Origin: Piper betle
Taxonomy: Eukaryota; Streptophyta; Magnoliopsida; Piperales; Piperaceae
Reading direction: 5' to 3'
Assembly: GCA_033002965.1 (NCBI GenBank)
Contig: JAURVB010013111.1
Location: 124,001 to 188,000 of the forward strand
Length of the DNA: 64,000 nt
The notes below the pieces were generated by a model. The model was not told the DNA's origin. It saw only the letters and a list, made by a program, of their open reading frames with translations, and made no database searches. Positions 22,784-33,415 of this stretch are shown piece by piece. Numbering within the stretch: position 1 is the first letter of the stretch; every line of letters starts with the position of its first letter. A program made the translations under genes and the position numbers.

Positions 22784-25290
22784 TGTAAAACCTAGGCTTT
22801 TCTGCCGATGGCTTTAGTTTAGGTTTGGTCATGACCAAGATCGAGTTGTTTTCCTTCTCCTTTTGCTGTGTATTTATGTATGATATGTAGGTATGTTTGA
22901 GTTGCCCTATCCTTAAATCCTTTGGCGTTGTTGCCCCTATCACACACTATGTGCCCGACTTGTTTTTGTTTGGTTTAGTCGAGTTGAGTGTATTTAGACC
23001 TTAGGACTGAGTCCTTGTGTGTCTAGTCACTTTTCGTGTATTGTGATCATGTTTGTTTCGCCTATTTCGGTGGAAAATGTAAAATGATGCAAATGAGGAC
23101 CGGACGCAATTGACGTCATGCAAGCACCCTCACACCCAGAAAATATTTGAATTTGATGCACAAGTTCAGACCACGGATGCCCCAAGACGCTATCCCTTAC
23201 GTTTGTGACTTGCCTTATTTTGTGAATTTTTTTCTATGTTGTATTTATTCATTTATTTTATAAACCACCAAATCATTTTTCCCTTTTTCTTTTCAAAATT
23301 CAAATCCCAACACATGCCTTTGTCATCACCTAGCCAACCGACCTCTTTTTTATATATAAAACCCCCATCCACACATTTTCACTCTTCCTCCACTCACCCC
23401 CAATGTCGTCCCAGCCTTTTCATCCTTTTTTATATTTCCTCTCAGCCTTGTGGAACATTCCTAGGCATTTTGCTTTAGGATTGAAGTATTTGGAGTGGGA
23501 AAACTCCAAGTGGCCTCCCCTTGGCTCAATTGCTCGATCCGGTGTTCGATCGTTCTCTTGGGAGGCAACCCATCTGGCAACTCCGTAGGCATTACATCGG
23601 AATAATCCCCAAGCAATCCTACTATCAAATCTGGCACTACCACCACGCGATCAGGTTGGACCTCTACCATTAAGTCAAGATAAGTCAATTCTACCTCATA
23701 GCAACCTGCATTGCTGATAGATGCCCTCCACTGAATGTGCTATCCTCTACCCTCGAAGGTCCTCCTTGTCCACGAACAAAGCTGGCACACCATCTGTCCA
23801 TGATCAGTATACCCCCGCGTTGTGGAAACACTCCCACACCGGCAGTCCTCATGAAGGCATTACCAATGATCAAGTCAAAATAATCCATTTCGATCACCAT
23901 TAAGTCCATCCAGCCCTCATATTCTCCTAGGCAAATTCTCACATTTTTGGCTATTCCGTCCACTTGTTTTTCTTGTGAATTGACCGCCTTAATCCTACTA
24001 GTATTGATCTCGGTTTTCAACCCTAGCTCCAACACCATCCCCTTGGAGAAAAAATTGTGCATCACACCAGTATCAATCAGGGCTGAAACCTTCTTTCCAT
24101 TAACTACAACTGGAACATACATCAGGTCAGCTCCTCAAGAAGCTGTACGTTCAGCCCTCAATGCCCCGAGTATCTAAAGGGTAGATGCTCGAGTAGGAGG
24201 TCTCTCTTCCTCCTGTCTTGGGTCTTCAGCTGCCACCATAGGATTCACCTTGGCCTTGGTCGGACATTCCTTTGCACGATGTGGCCCATTGCACAAGAAA
24301 CACCCAGATTTCCACACATCGGCAACCCGGTTGTAGTTACCTGCCTGGAGTTGAACTCTTTCTTCTTTAGCCTTGGCTTGCACTGCTTTTCCCTGCCGTC
24401 CTTGTTGCTGCCGCCCTTGCCTGACTGGAACTTCTTACCCCAACTTTCATCTTTCACACCCCAATAGGTTTCAGCCCAGTGCGTCAGCTGCTACCAAAGT
24501 GTTTCTTTTCATTTTTAGATATGGTTTGGAAGTTCTCTTTTTTGCTTATTGATGTAGCTGTTTGTATTTTATGATATTTGTTACATGTAGATCTGTCCAT
24601 TAAAAATCATTGAGAGGCGGTTTCATGTCATTTTCTTTTGTAGATTAATAGTTATGATTTTTGTATTATTAGTGTGTCTAGAACTACATTAGATAAGCAT
24701 AAAATTCATATCTCGTAATGTAGTGATCTGATTTGAGTGATCTTGGCCTTATTTTCTTCAAAAGCCATAGCTCTACAAATCTTATGTTGGTAATATCATC
24801 TTATTTTGCATTAATGGTTGTGTTAAGGTCAAAAAGTGGACGAAAGGTGTCGGCTTTCAAGGTTCTAATGACTTGATCACCTATTTGCCAAATTTTTACA
24901 CCTCGATATGAATTTAATTTCATGATCTATCTTATTCTTATTTTTTAAGCATGTTATGGTCTTCATATTATAAATTTACCCTACTAAAATTACCTGAACT
25001 AAGGCCTGAACAAAATTAATAAAACATTGTGGGCATCTGATGTGTTCTGTGTTGACAGCCTTTATTATGAGTTTAGTTGGCTAATAATTAGATCATATAA
25101 AAATCTAAAAAATTACTTAATAAACCACTAATTTTTTAATGTAACCTTAAAAATTTTGGATTATATCAAAATTCATTCTAATGGTTAATGGGTTCGGACT
25201 TCTAGAGTACAAAGGAACTAGACTTGTAATCCTATTTCTGTGAAGCCAATTAGAAAATCCGTTAAAAATAGATCAAGCAGTAGAAAAATT
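22784..25290 (+). mobile_element. Group A LTR, copy 2, with foreign gypsy insert
   Basis: It starts TGTAAAACCTAGGC directly after a polypurine tract, which fixes the 5' edge. It contains the TATA-like box at 23,351, a C/T-rich leader to about 23,486, then a minus-strand gypsy fragment, and resumes at about 24,458 with sequence matching 36,700-37,700 (GTTTGT.TTTTATGATATTT, GTGGACGAAAGGTG). The 3' part fades near 25,290 without the usual end, so it is truncated. Confidence 0.7.
23487..24457 (-). pseudogene. Gypsy gag tail, protease and RT start inside an LTR
   Basis: Minus strand, in order: a basic linker and zinc knuckle CFLCNGPHRAKECP (about 24,300-24,255); a protease domain starting VNGKKVSALIDTGVMHNFFS near 24,105, with intact DTG, and the later DLIIGNAFM flap-side motif; then ELPDGLPPKRTIEHRIE (about 23,590-23,530), which precedes reverse transcriptase in gypsy elements. 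The gag and protease frames are the same, broken by two stops (TAG near 24,174 and TGA near 24,130). The protease differs from that of the element at 41-55 kb and is nearer Reina/Galadriel-type chromoviruses. The piece is bounded on both sides by group A LTR sequence and has no LTR of its own. Confidence 0.85.
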
Positions 25291-25924
25291 AAGAAATAGT
25301 ACTAAGAGGAATAGACATCGTGCTGGCAAAGCACATGGAAAACACTATCTCCCTAATGGACACTCCATACGTAAACCCATCATTTATCCCAAAATTCCAA
25401 TACGAGTCAAACATTTCTCTCTGGCTGGGCCAAACTCTAAATGAGTTAAACTGTGTATTGGATCATCTACTAACCATCTATCTGTGTAACCCTGATTGTG
25501 GGTCACATGTATGCTCTCACGCTAACTGAACAATCTAACCACTGTGTCATCCCATCTGGATATCATACTTTCATGTTCTCTAACTCTATCAAAATACATC
25601 CCTAAAAGACTCACTAACACTGTCTAGTGATCCCTATAAGACAATCACTAATACTATCTTCCAATAGACATCTAACTCAATGATGTCAGGTCAAGGCGAT
25701 GGTATACAAGATGACAGGTGATGTCAATCATGTACCGTCACATCTATATAATTCTAGTGCGCCTAACTTTCCTCTGCCCGGATGATATTGCTGCAGCTAT
25801 ATCTTATCCTCAATCTCTAACCGTACTTTGCTCTGAAACTATGACATGTGGTCTCTATGCAATGCTATGAACATCCTCAAGTAGTTGTCCTCTTGTAGGG
25901 TGAGGTAACTAACTTCCACAATAA

Positions 25925-26140
25925 TTTCTCCACTCGGTTGGCGGTAGTGCAATATATCGTCGGTGGTTGTGCATCATGGATGGTAGTAGTACGCATTCGG
26001 TCAGTGGTAGTGCATCACTATCGGTGGTTGGGCAACTCAGATGGTGGTTGTGCATCACAGACAACAATGTGCTACTCGGACAATGGTTGTGTAACTCGAA
26101 CGACAGTTGTGCTACTCGAATGGCAGTTGTGCTATCTAAG
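25925..26140 (-). repeat. About 20-bp minisatellite in the element interior
   Basis: On the minus strand about ten units of 20-21 bp read roughly ACAACCACCATCTGAGTTGC. The nested element carries the same unit about six times at 49,301-49,425, in the same position and preceded by the same bases (GATCAG..TTAG.TAGCAC). Copy number differs, so the array has expanded or contracted since the two diverged. Confidence 0.8.
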
Positions 26141-27258
26141 TGTTGAAGCCTGATCCTGATCATGTACGTCATGAACCCATTACCGTCTCTAGCGTATTTA
26201 TCTCCATGTATCAGTCTCCCCAAAGGTAGCTGCTATCAACTCAGCTCAGGTTATGCAACCATGCGTGTTTGATCCAGAGGGGCTAGATCATAGTGGTGAC
26301 ACGTACGATAGAAAAATAATGTTGACCTCCTGGAATCTTGAGTAACTGTTCGCATAAGTGCTAATTGATTCTCAATAGCAATCATTGATCTGGCCATGAC
26401 AGATCGAGTGAAATCTGGTCAACCATCTAAATCCATGGTCAAATGTAATCTTGCTCATTCTCAGTGTTTTCCTGCCTATTTGTTGAAGAGTGACCAACAA
26501 TACTCTTAGAATAGACATACACTAGTCCAAGAGGGGGAGGTGTGAAGTATCCATGGGACCGTAGATCCACCTCACTGCTCATCTTCATTCACTGCTATCA
26601 TCTGAAAGGGGTCTATCTTAAGTCATTTGTCCAAACTCTCATTTGTGCTCCAAGTACTTCAGTGGCTCCACTGTCATAGCCATATCCTTCATATATAGGG
26701 ATCTGTTTGAAGGTTCAATTTCTCCAAAGTAGGCCACAAACTATGCCTAATGGATCTGTCTCGGGAACATAGTGGTCCAACTCATGCTCCAACTAACTTT
26801 GTCAGTGTCTTCATACTTCTACTCCTTGTATGTGTCATCTCTGATAACTCCGTCTCACAATATAAACAATGTCCCAAAGAACGACTGATGTGGTGACATA
26901 AAAAATATGGACAAGTGCTGTAATATCCCTGATGCCCCAAATATTCCTGGTTACTATTCCCCTCAACTTTAGCTGATTGAATTGTGAACAATCTAAGTAA
27001 TCCAAATCTTTAGCACAGTAAAGGAAAGGACGTGTCTCTTAACTCATCTTGACATGTCTATGAGATCCATACTGAAATTATGATCTCATATCCTCTCATA
27101 ATTTCTATAAACATTGAAACTTGCATTGCTTAGACTTGACTAAGCAAAAATCTGAAACACTAAGAAAGTACCAAAGGAAATACCCGTCAGCTTGGCTAAG
27201 GTCAGCTTCACACACTTTGCTCAAAATAAAATTCTTCCATCTCAATTGACCAAGACAT

Positions 27259-27271
27259 GGCTTTGATACCA
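27259..27271 (-). other. Primer-binding site
   Basis: The minus strand reads TGGTATCAAAGCC a few bases inside the LTR end (GGGGTCTTAGA). One base differs from the usual plant TGGTATCAGAGCC, the site for initiator-Met tRNA. Confidence 0.75.
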
Positions 27272-27875
27272 ACTTCTAAGACCCCAATTTTGGTTCACTT
27301 AAGAACCGAGTCAGAAATGTTACGATCGAGTTGAGTCATGTTCAAAGTTGTTGGTCGGTAAGACTCAATTGATAAAATAGATCAGAGCAATCTGCTTGGT
27401 GTCATGAGAATAAAAGACATTGTTAAATATACATTAAAACACATCAAATATAAATAAATATAAGAACAAAATAACACCGCTAAGCTCAAGTGTATGTGGC
27501 GTTTATCTGTCCTTCCACCAAAGTCGACTAAGGATTTACAAGACTTACATATATTATATATAAAACGTTAGTAATGAGTGTTACTGGTCTGAAAAATAAC
27601 TAATACAATCTTACAAATTGGTATTCTATTACCCACGACAACTTATAAAACTTCAATATTACCTCACACTGGGTGGTAAGCAAATATACTTAAGCAAGTG
27701 CTGCCTCACATGCACGGCTAATGTTCATATTCATATATACAACGCTTACGCCCTCACATCTTCAATATTTCACCCGCCATAGTACTTGAGTGGCAAAGGA
27801 ACAGTTAAGTTAGTGTCACAAATTCTAGAAATGTGTTGCGTTACGCAATACCCTAATACACCACAATACCTCAGG

Positions 27876-27919
27876 GTTTGAACGAGTACTAGTGCGGTTT
27901 GAACGAGTACTAGTGCGGT
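27876..27919 (+). repeat. 21-bp direct tandem duplication
   Basis: GGTTTGAACGAGTACTAGTG plus C occurs twice back to back, followed by GGTTT. The other LTR copies carry a single version, so this is a private slippage event. Confidence 0.9.
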
Positions 27920-28279
27920 TTATACATATCTCAATACCACTCACTCTCTTATTTGTGAAATCCGTAAAAATATGCGTACTTATATAATAGGTTTAGGGAA
28001 GAGGCTTATATTATATATTTCTAAAGCTTCAGTTTGAAAACTAACAAGGGCTGTCATCCTTGTAGTTTTATTAAAAATATGTAAAAACATGGCTAAATAG
28101 CTCAACATTGAAGGGATTCGATAAAACAATGCTGATGTTGTCCTATGTCTAAAACACGATTAAACTCTACATGTAGGGAGTCAAGTAGAGACGAGAGAGT
28201 CTTACGGACCTGTGGTCCAAGCTCGAAGCGTATCTGCACATCAACGGCGAGATCAGACTCTGAAACATACATTGAAACC

Positions 28280-28800
28280 CACTACTAAGTAAAATACTAA
28301 CATCTATATATGATGCATGCTTGTGGTGTGTGCTCGTATCATCAATACATCCTAACAAAGAAAACAGTGCTAACAAACCTATAACTAAACATGTTGCATG
28401 AAAATTGAGACATAATAATTCAATAACTAAATATATAAGCAAATAGTTAATACTCATTAATCATGATTAATAATAATATCATAGTTATACAATATAAGAA
28501 TATATACTTAAATAAAAATACATAATAACCTATATATATATATATATATAAACAATTTAGTAAACATAATAAGACTAATATTCCTAAGTAAACATAATAT
28601 TAATAATAACAAATTATCATGTAAGTAAACATTCATTATATACGATAAGCATATAAATAAAAATAAATAAACAATAATGAATATATAAATAAATAAATAG
28701 AATAGAATAGTAAATAAAGAGAAATAATCAGAGCATCCAAATATGCTAAATCATGTGAATATGTATGTAAACTAATATAAGGGTTCTCAAATTACCGAAA
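28280..28800. repeat. AT-rich low-complexity stretch with (TA)n
   Basis: Very A/T-rich sequence with a run of about ten TA units at 28,530-28,550 and many AATAA motifs. By position it corresponds to the AT-rich middle of the group N LTR. I see no gene in it. Confidence 0.7.
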
Positions 28801-28869
28801 ATGGTGTAAGAACGAATAAAAATGGTTCGAAAATGAGCTGAACCAAACCGAACCGAGCTACACCAGACT

Positions 28870-29350
28870 GAATCAAATTGGCCAAAAAATGTAGGCGGCA
28901 GCGAGACTTAGGTCACTGCCAGTCAGGATTGATTGCCCATGAGATGAGGATCTTGATGGTGGTGGTGATTGGTGTAGTGAAGCTAGTGGCTGGCCAAAAA
29001 TCAGCGTGGAAGGGGAGGTATCGCCGCCGTGTGCGGCGACATCGTTGGCGGCTATCGCGGCCATGGCGAAGGTCGGTGTCAGTCTCAAATCAAAATCACG
29101 GTGAGGGAAAGATGTCGGGGTGGTAAGATCGGCTGGAGGTGGCTTGCCGGCACCGGAAAATGACTCAAACGATGGCGGCGGTAGAGGAAACCAGCTTCAA
29201 GAACTCTATTGCCGGCGGTGACTGAGGCGGCGCTGATGATCGTGAAGGGCACAGATAGAAATCCGGCCACGTGGCAGTCATAATGATGTTGGTTCAGTGG
29301 CTGGGGATGAGGCAAAGACCCACTGGCGGCGAACCGAAGTCTCAACAACG
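28870..29350 (-). other. GC-rich leader segment of the minus LTR
   Basis: A sharp rise in G and C (GCCGCCG, GGCGGC) in the position of the group N leader. ORFs of 70-114 codons occur on both strands but share no motif with each other or with any family I know. A plant-like 5' leader or captured exon is possible; composition alone explains the ORFs. Confidence 0.5.
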
Positions 29351-29869
29351 CTAGGGTGTGACTTTGAAAATCATTGGAAATCTCTATGGAAATAAATATG
29401 TGAAGATAAAGGTTGAGTGTATGGCTCAAATCTTGCCACGTGGCACGACTGGATGTTCGACAACTCGTGGCCTAGTGGGTCCACCATGGGTATATACAAT
29501 ATACATATGGACGGAAAGCTTAATCTAGCCTTTTTCGGTATATTTATGTACTTCATTAAAGAGTGGCGTTGTTTCTTGTTGGAGTTTAGTTTAAATTAAT
29601 ATGGATTATTTAACAAGTAATGAGTTTAATGCTTATATGGCCTTCATATATACTTTTAACTATCAGTGTTTGCTCAATTTACAAAGTGGGATTTCATTTT
29701 GTCCAATGCAATGCAAAGGTTTCAGTTTGCAATGGTAACATCTAACAAAAATATAAAGGATTCACTCTATTTTCAACAAATTTCTTTTAAGCTTATTATA
29801 AGCTCAAAAATCAGCCATGGAAATATTCACGTAAAATAGAATATTGATGCCTTAATTCCCTTGATGTCC

Positions 29870-30562
29870 GATGTTGGGGAAAATAGGAAGTATGGTTTAG
29901 AAGAAGCTGTAAGGAAAAGACGTTATTTTTTTATCATCATTAGCCTGATCCTAAAAAATTATGGTCAGGGTAATAGATTATTTCCTTCCTCTTCGTCTTA
30001 TCATATACCATATCAAAGCTTAGCTCCAACTTTTCTATAGTTTATTTTATTTTCTTAATCAATGTTCTATTAAGCACACCACGTCCTTCTTCAAGACGCT
30101 GGTAAATTGACATAATATATTTTTTAATAATATCATCTTAAAGAAGTCTTTGCACATATCAAACCAACGTAACTTGTGTTCTCTCATTTTATCCTAAAAT
30201 GGTTCTACCATTAACTTGACATTTTTTCTTGGTCACACATCAACTGAAAGAGGTCTTGGTCACACATCCATTTCAACTTCTGCATCTCAGCTACTCATAT
30301 TTTTTCAATATGTATTTGTTTTATTGTCCAATATTATGTTCTATAAAGTAGTGTTGGAAAAATAGCTGCTGTATAAAATTTATCTTTCAATTTTATAGGA
30401 ACAACTCTCCATTTTAACCATCCAACTGCAATTGCTTGATATTAGGATCCTTCTATTTTGCCCTTGCCAATTTTCTTTACAACCGTGTTCGCTGTAGTGG
30501 GTTGCTTTTGAAGAATAACTTACAACGCCCTTGTCTATTTTTTCCCATAACAGTTGTAGCAC
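29870..30562 (-). pseudogene. LINE reverse-transcriptase C-terminal remnant
   Basis: Translated on the minus strand with frameshifts, it gives WLKWRVV..IKLKDKFY (about 30,425-30,370), then LLYRT.YWTIKQIHI and VAEMQKLKWMCD (about 30,360-30,255), then degraded sequence ending near 29,950. This is the familiar C-terminal stretch of plant non-LTR reverse transcriptases (KLKGKFYR, LYG.E.W, VAEMRMLRWMCG in the family). Many stops and shifts; no catalytic YADD part is present, so it is a 5'-truncated dead copy. Confidence 0.75.
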
Positions 30563-31640
30563 ATCGCCTCAAGGGAGCGCCATAACTCAAGTATGATAAA
30601 AAAGAAGTCTAGAATCTATAAAAGTGTGAAAGATAAAGCTTTGCTGGCGAGATGCCTTTCTTGACGCCTCCTTCGTCCTTTATCCGGACTTAGGACCCGC
30701 AATGCAAAATCTAGCAGTGGAGCGCTAGCACATACGTTGGACGATTTAAAAAAAAAAGAAGAAACGTTGCTTTGTGTATTATATGTAATTTATTTATATA
30801 TGTATACTGCCTGGGCCTTATTTAGGGAGTGAAAGCTCGTTGGGAGACTTTGCAATAAGAAAAACGCATCCTTCTTAAGCGGGCCTAGGTAAAAGGGTTT
30901 AGCAAATTACTTAATAAGACTTGCGTGATGCGTGGGCTTGACAAACCTTGTTTGAAATAATGTATATAATATTAAACCCTTTTGTGTCGATTAATTATTC
31001 TAGTACTTAGAATGCATAGCATTTCAGTATACAAATATATACACGGAGGTTATTACTTGTCATCTTCATAAACTGATTCAAATAAGTGGTTTTGATCAAT
31101 TTTCAAAACGAAATAGAAATTGCTATTTTTTCCCTGTCAAGCTTTGCTGCTGTTGAGTTAAAAAAGAAAATGAAATTAGAAGTCATTATAGGTTTATAAC
31201 AGAAGACTTGGTGTAGAACATGAAGTGCTTCACGCCAACGTTTGCACCTAAGAATATGCCCCTACGTTAACATGATTAAAATAGTATGCAGATAGGCTAA
31301 AAAATAAAACTAATGTAAGGGGAAATGATAAGACTTCACTCACCCAAAATGCTTCAAAATTCAAAAGGCCTCAATCTAAAACGTGAGCAATCTATGATTT
31401 TAAACTAAAATTGCGTTTTTTTAACTTAGCACTACAAGTGATACCTTACAATAAACAATAACCAAACAAAATTTTAAATTAGTTAAAATAATTTTTTCTC
31501 ATTTATCTCATCCACCATTCTAGAATTTACCCTAACATGGACGTTGAAACGGACAAAAAGATGTGCTAATACTCTTCATCTTTATTGATTAGAAGCCATC
31601 AGCTGCCTCAAGTTATATTTGGTAGTTGCTTGTAGCAGTT
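30563..31640. other. Unassigned AT-rich sequence
   Basis: There is no TE terminus, RNA gene or coding frame that I can support. A short oligo-A stretch lies near 30,745 and TA-rich runs near 30,780. It is among the least repetitive parts of the window by eye and may be older host intergenic or intronic DNA. Confidence 0.5.
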
Positions 31641-31664
31641 TGTATATTTTGTTGTAATTGTTAT

Positions 31665-31905
31665 TTCTTTTCATGGCTTTTCTTATCAAAGCTATTGGCA
31701 CGGTATGCCCGGAATAGTCCCCACCGAAGCCCCTTTTTAGCCCCATCAATTTCCTTCACAGAGGCCGGGGAAAAATGTTTCTTCATATAGACATCATCCA
31801 TTAAAAAAGCCCCTGCAAAACTACCCTCCCATTTGGAAGTGTAAATTAGAACCCATTAAACCAGATATACCCACAGCTACACTAAGCTTCCCTAATGGAA
31901 AAAGG
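31665..31905 (-). pseudogene. Possible C-terminal coding remnant of a host-like gene
   Basis: On the minus strand a frame of about 50 codons without stops contains SFAGAFLMDDVYMKKHF and AKKGLRWGLFRAYR, ending in a basic Lys-rich tail and a stop at about 31,665. Just upstream, in another frame, is KLSVAVGISGLMGSN, preceded by a splice-acceptor-like TTTTTCCATTAG. The composition (mixed charge, Gly/Ala helix-like segment) looks more protein-like than nearby frames. I do not recognise the family. One frameshift must be assumed, so it may be a pseudogene or chance. Confidence 0.3.
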
Positions 31906-31928
31906 TACATTCATAACAGGAAACGATT

Positions 31929-32947
31929 CAAGGTAAGATACTAGCCAAGCTAATATTAAAACAACAATAGGTAATAGGTACTAAATCCTAGTTCTTCTCT
32001 CCTTTCAAATATTGCTCATTTTTAAAGCTGCCTTTCTGCTATTAACAAATGTCGCACTTCTATCAAATCCTTCAAGAAGAAGTAGCTTCACTGCTTACAT
32101 TCCTGTCTGCATTTTAAAAGCGAGCTAAATCAGATCCAAATAGGTATTAGTGATCATGAAATATTTTGATGAGAAATATTGGCAATCGAAATTATGAGAA
32201 CTAGATCAAAGGTGAACCTCTTCCCGTTTCGTGTAGATTAAATGGTTGCAAACAAAGCTGGCAGGATCCAAGGTAAGATACTACCCAAGCTAATATTAAA
32301 ACAACAATAGGTAATAGATACTAAATCCTAGTTCTTCTCTCCTTTCAACTATTGCTCATTTTTAAAGCTGACTTTCTGCTATTAACAAATGTCGCACTTC
32401 TATCAAATCCTTCAAGAAGAAGTAGCTTCACTGCTTACATTCCTGTCTGCATTTCAAAAGCGAGCTAAATCAGATCCAAAAAGGTATTAGTGATCATGAA
32501 ATATTTTGATGAGAAATATTGGCAATCGAAATTATGAGAACTAGATCAAAGGTGAACCTCTTCCCGTTCGTGTAGATTAAATGGTTGCAAACAAAGTTGG
32601 CAGGATCCAAGGTAAGATACTACCCAAGCTAATATTAAAACAACATTAGGTAATAGGTACTAAATCCTAGTTCTTCTCTCCTTTCAACTATTGCTCATTT
32701 TTAAAGCTGACTTTCTGCTATTAACAAATGTCGCACTTCTATCAAATCCTTCAAGAAGAAGTAGCTTCATTGCTTACAATCCTGTCTGCATTTCAAAAGC
32801 GAGCTAAATCAGATCCAAAAAGGTATTACTGATCATGAAATATTTTGATGAGAAATATTGGCAATCGAAATTATGAGAACTAGATCAAAGGTGAACCTCT
32901 TCCCGTTCGTGTAGATTAAATGGTTGCAAACAAAGCTGGCAGGATCC
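31929..32947 (+). repeat. Three tandem copies of a 339-340 bp unit
   Basis: Units start at CAAGGTAAGATACTA at 31,929, 32,269 and 32,608; the last ends at 32,947. They are nearly identical, with only a handful of substitutions and single-base indels visible. On the plus strand each unit carries a donor-like AAG/GTAAGATA and, near its end, an acceptor-like CCTCTTCCCG..TGTAG followed by ATTAAATGGTTGC. The first two units run into the next donor; the last instead continues into CATTTAACCTTCC. No other copy of the unit is seen in the window. Confidence 0.95.
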
Positions 32948-33410
32948 ATTTAACCTTCCAATGTGATATAATCTTGATAGTAATTAGTAGTAGCTGATGT
33001 AATTAGCTTGGAAAGAAAACATTAAAAACCAAAAAAAGAGTCCTTGTCGTTAAAAGTTTGTTATTTCGGTTTTCTCTGCGAAAGTTGTTGGGCGGACATG
33101 AAAATGTGAATCAAATTCTACTTCCCCAATTCTCTCTTCCTATATTTCTTCTCTTTCCCCATTTAACTTCAAAAGTCTATCTTCTCCTTCAATGACTCAT
33201 GTCTGAACCCCAATCCCATTCGTCTCTTCCATTCCTGTCGCCTGGATCTAGCCAAGTCTGTCGCCTGCATCTAGCCAAGTCCTCACAATGTCGTTGCGTA
33301 AATCATCTGAAATAGCAGGAACCAGTAAGAACCACAGGGAATACTTTCTATAACTGAAGAAAATTGCATTGCCTAAATATTCAAATCATGTAATAACAAT
33401 ACTGCAAGGT
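32948..33410. other. Unassigned region between the triplication and a solo LTR
   Basis: C/T-rich stretches (33,110-33,230) resemble a plant 5' leader, and a 23-bp tandem doublet (TGTCGCCT.CATCTAGCCAAG) occurs at 33,236-33,280. An ATG at about 33,288 opens only about 20 codons. There is no transposon hallmark. Before the solo LTR inserted, this was continuous with 35,437 onward. Confidence 0.5.
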
Positions 33411-33415
33411 TTGAT
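33411..33415 (+). repeat. Target-site duplication TTGAT, left copy
   Basis: TTGAT immediately precedes TGTAACACC at 33,416 and is repeated exactly at 35,437-35,441 just after the LTR end. Confidence 0.9.

Larger units (their letters stand above)
25291..27274 (-). mobile_element. Internal region of a non-coding group N-like element
   Basis: On the minus strand it begins with a primer-binding site (27,271-27,259) and shares blocks with the nested element's interior: CACCTCCCCCTCTT.GACTAGT (reverse of about 26,520-26,545; plus strand 48,880), GAGCAGTGAGGTGGATC, and a 20-bp minisatellite. Gag and pol are not recognisable. The 3' LTR expected at the left is missing; the region meets group A LTR copy 2. 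Open frames here are short and not conserved with the other copy. Confidence 0.7.
27275..29600 (-). mobile_element. 5' LTR of the minus non-coding element (groups A/N)
   Basis: On the minus strand the end reads TTCTTAAGTGAACCAAAATT then GGGGTCTTAG. Upstream of it are the conserved ATTACTAACGTTTTATATA intron-like motif (near 27,580), GTACTATGGCGGGTGAAATA (near 27,790), and TTTTATCGAATCCC (near 28,115), all shared with group A and N LTRs. An AT-rich section and a GC-rich leader (28,870-29,350) follow. The 5' terminus could not be fixed; 29,600 is where similarity fades. Confidence 0.65.

Noticed and set aside
33288..33350. First exon of a host gene starting MSLRKSSEIAG
   Set aside because: The frame closes after about 20 codons, with no donor site or homology to support it.
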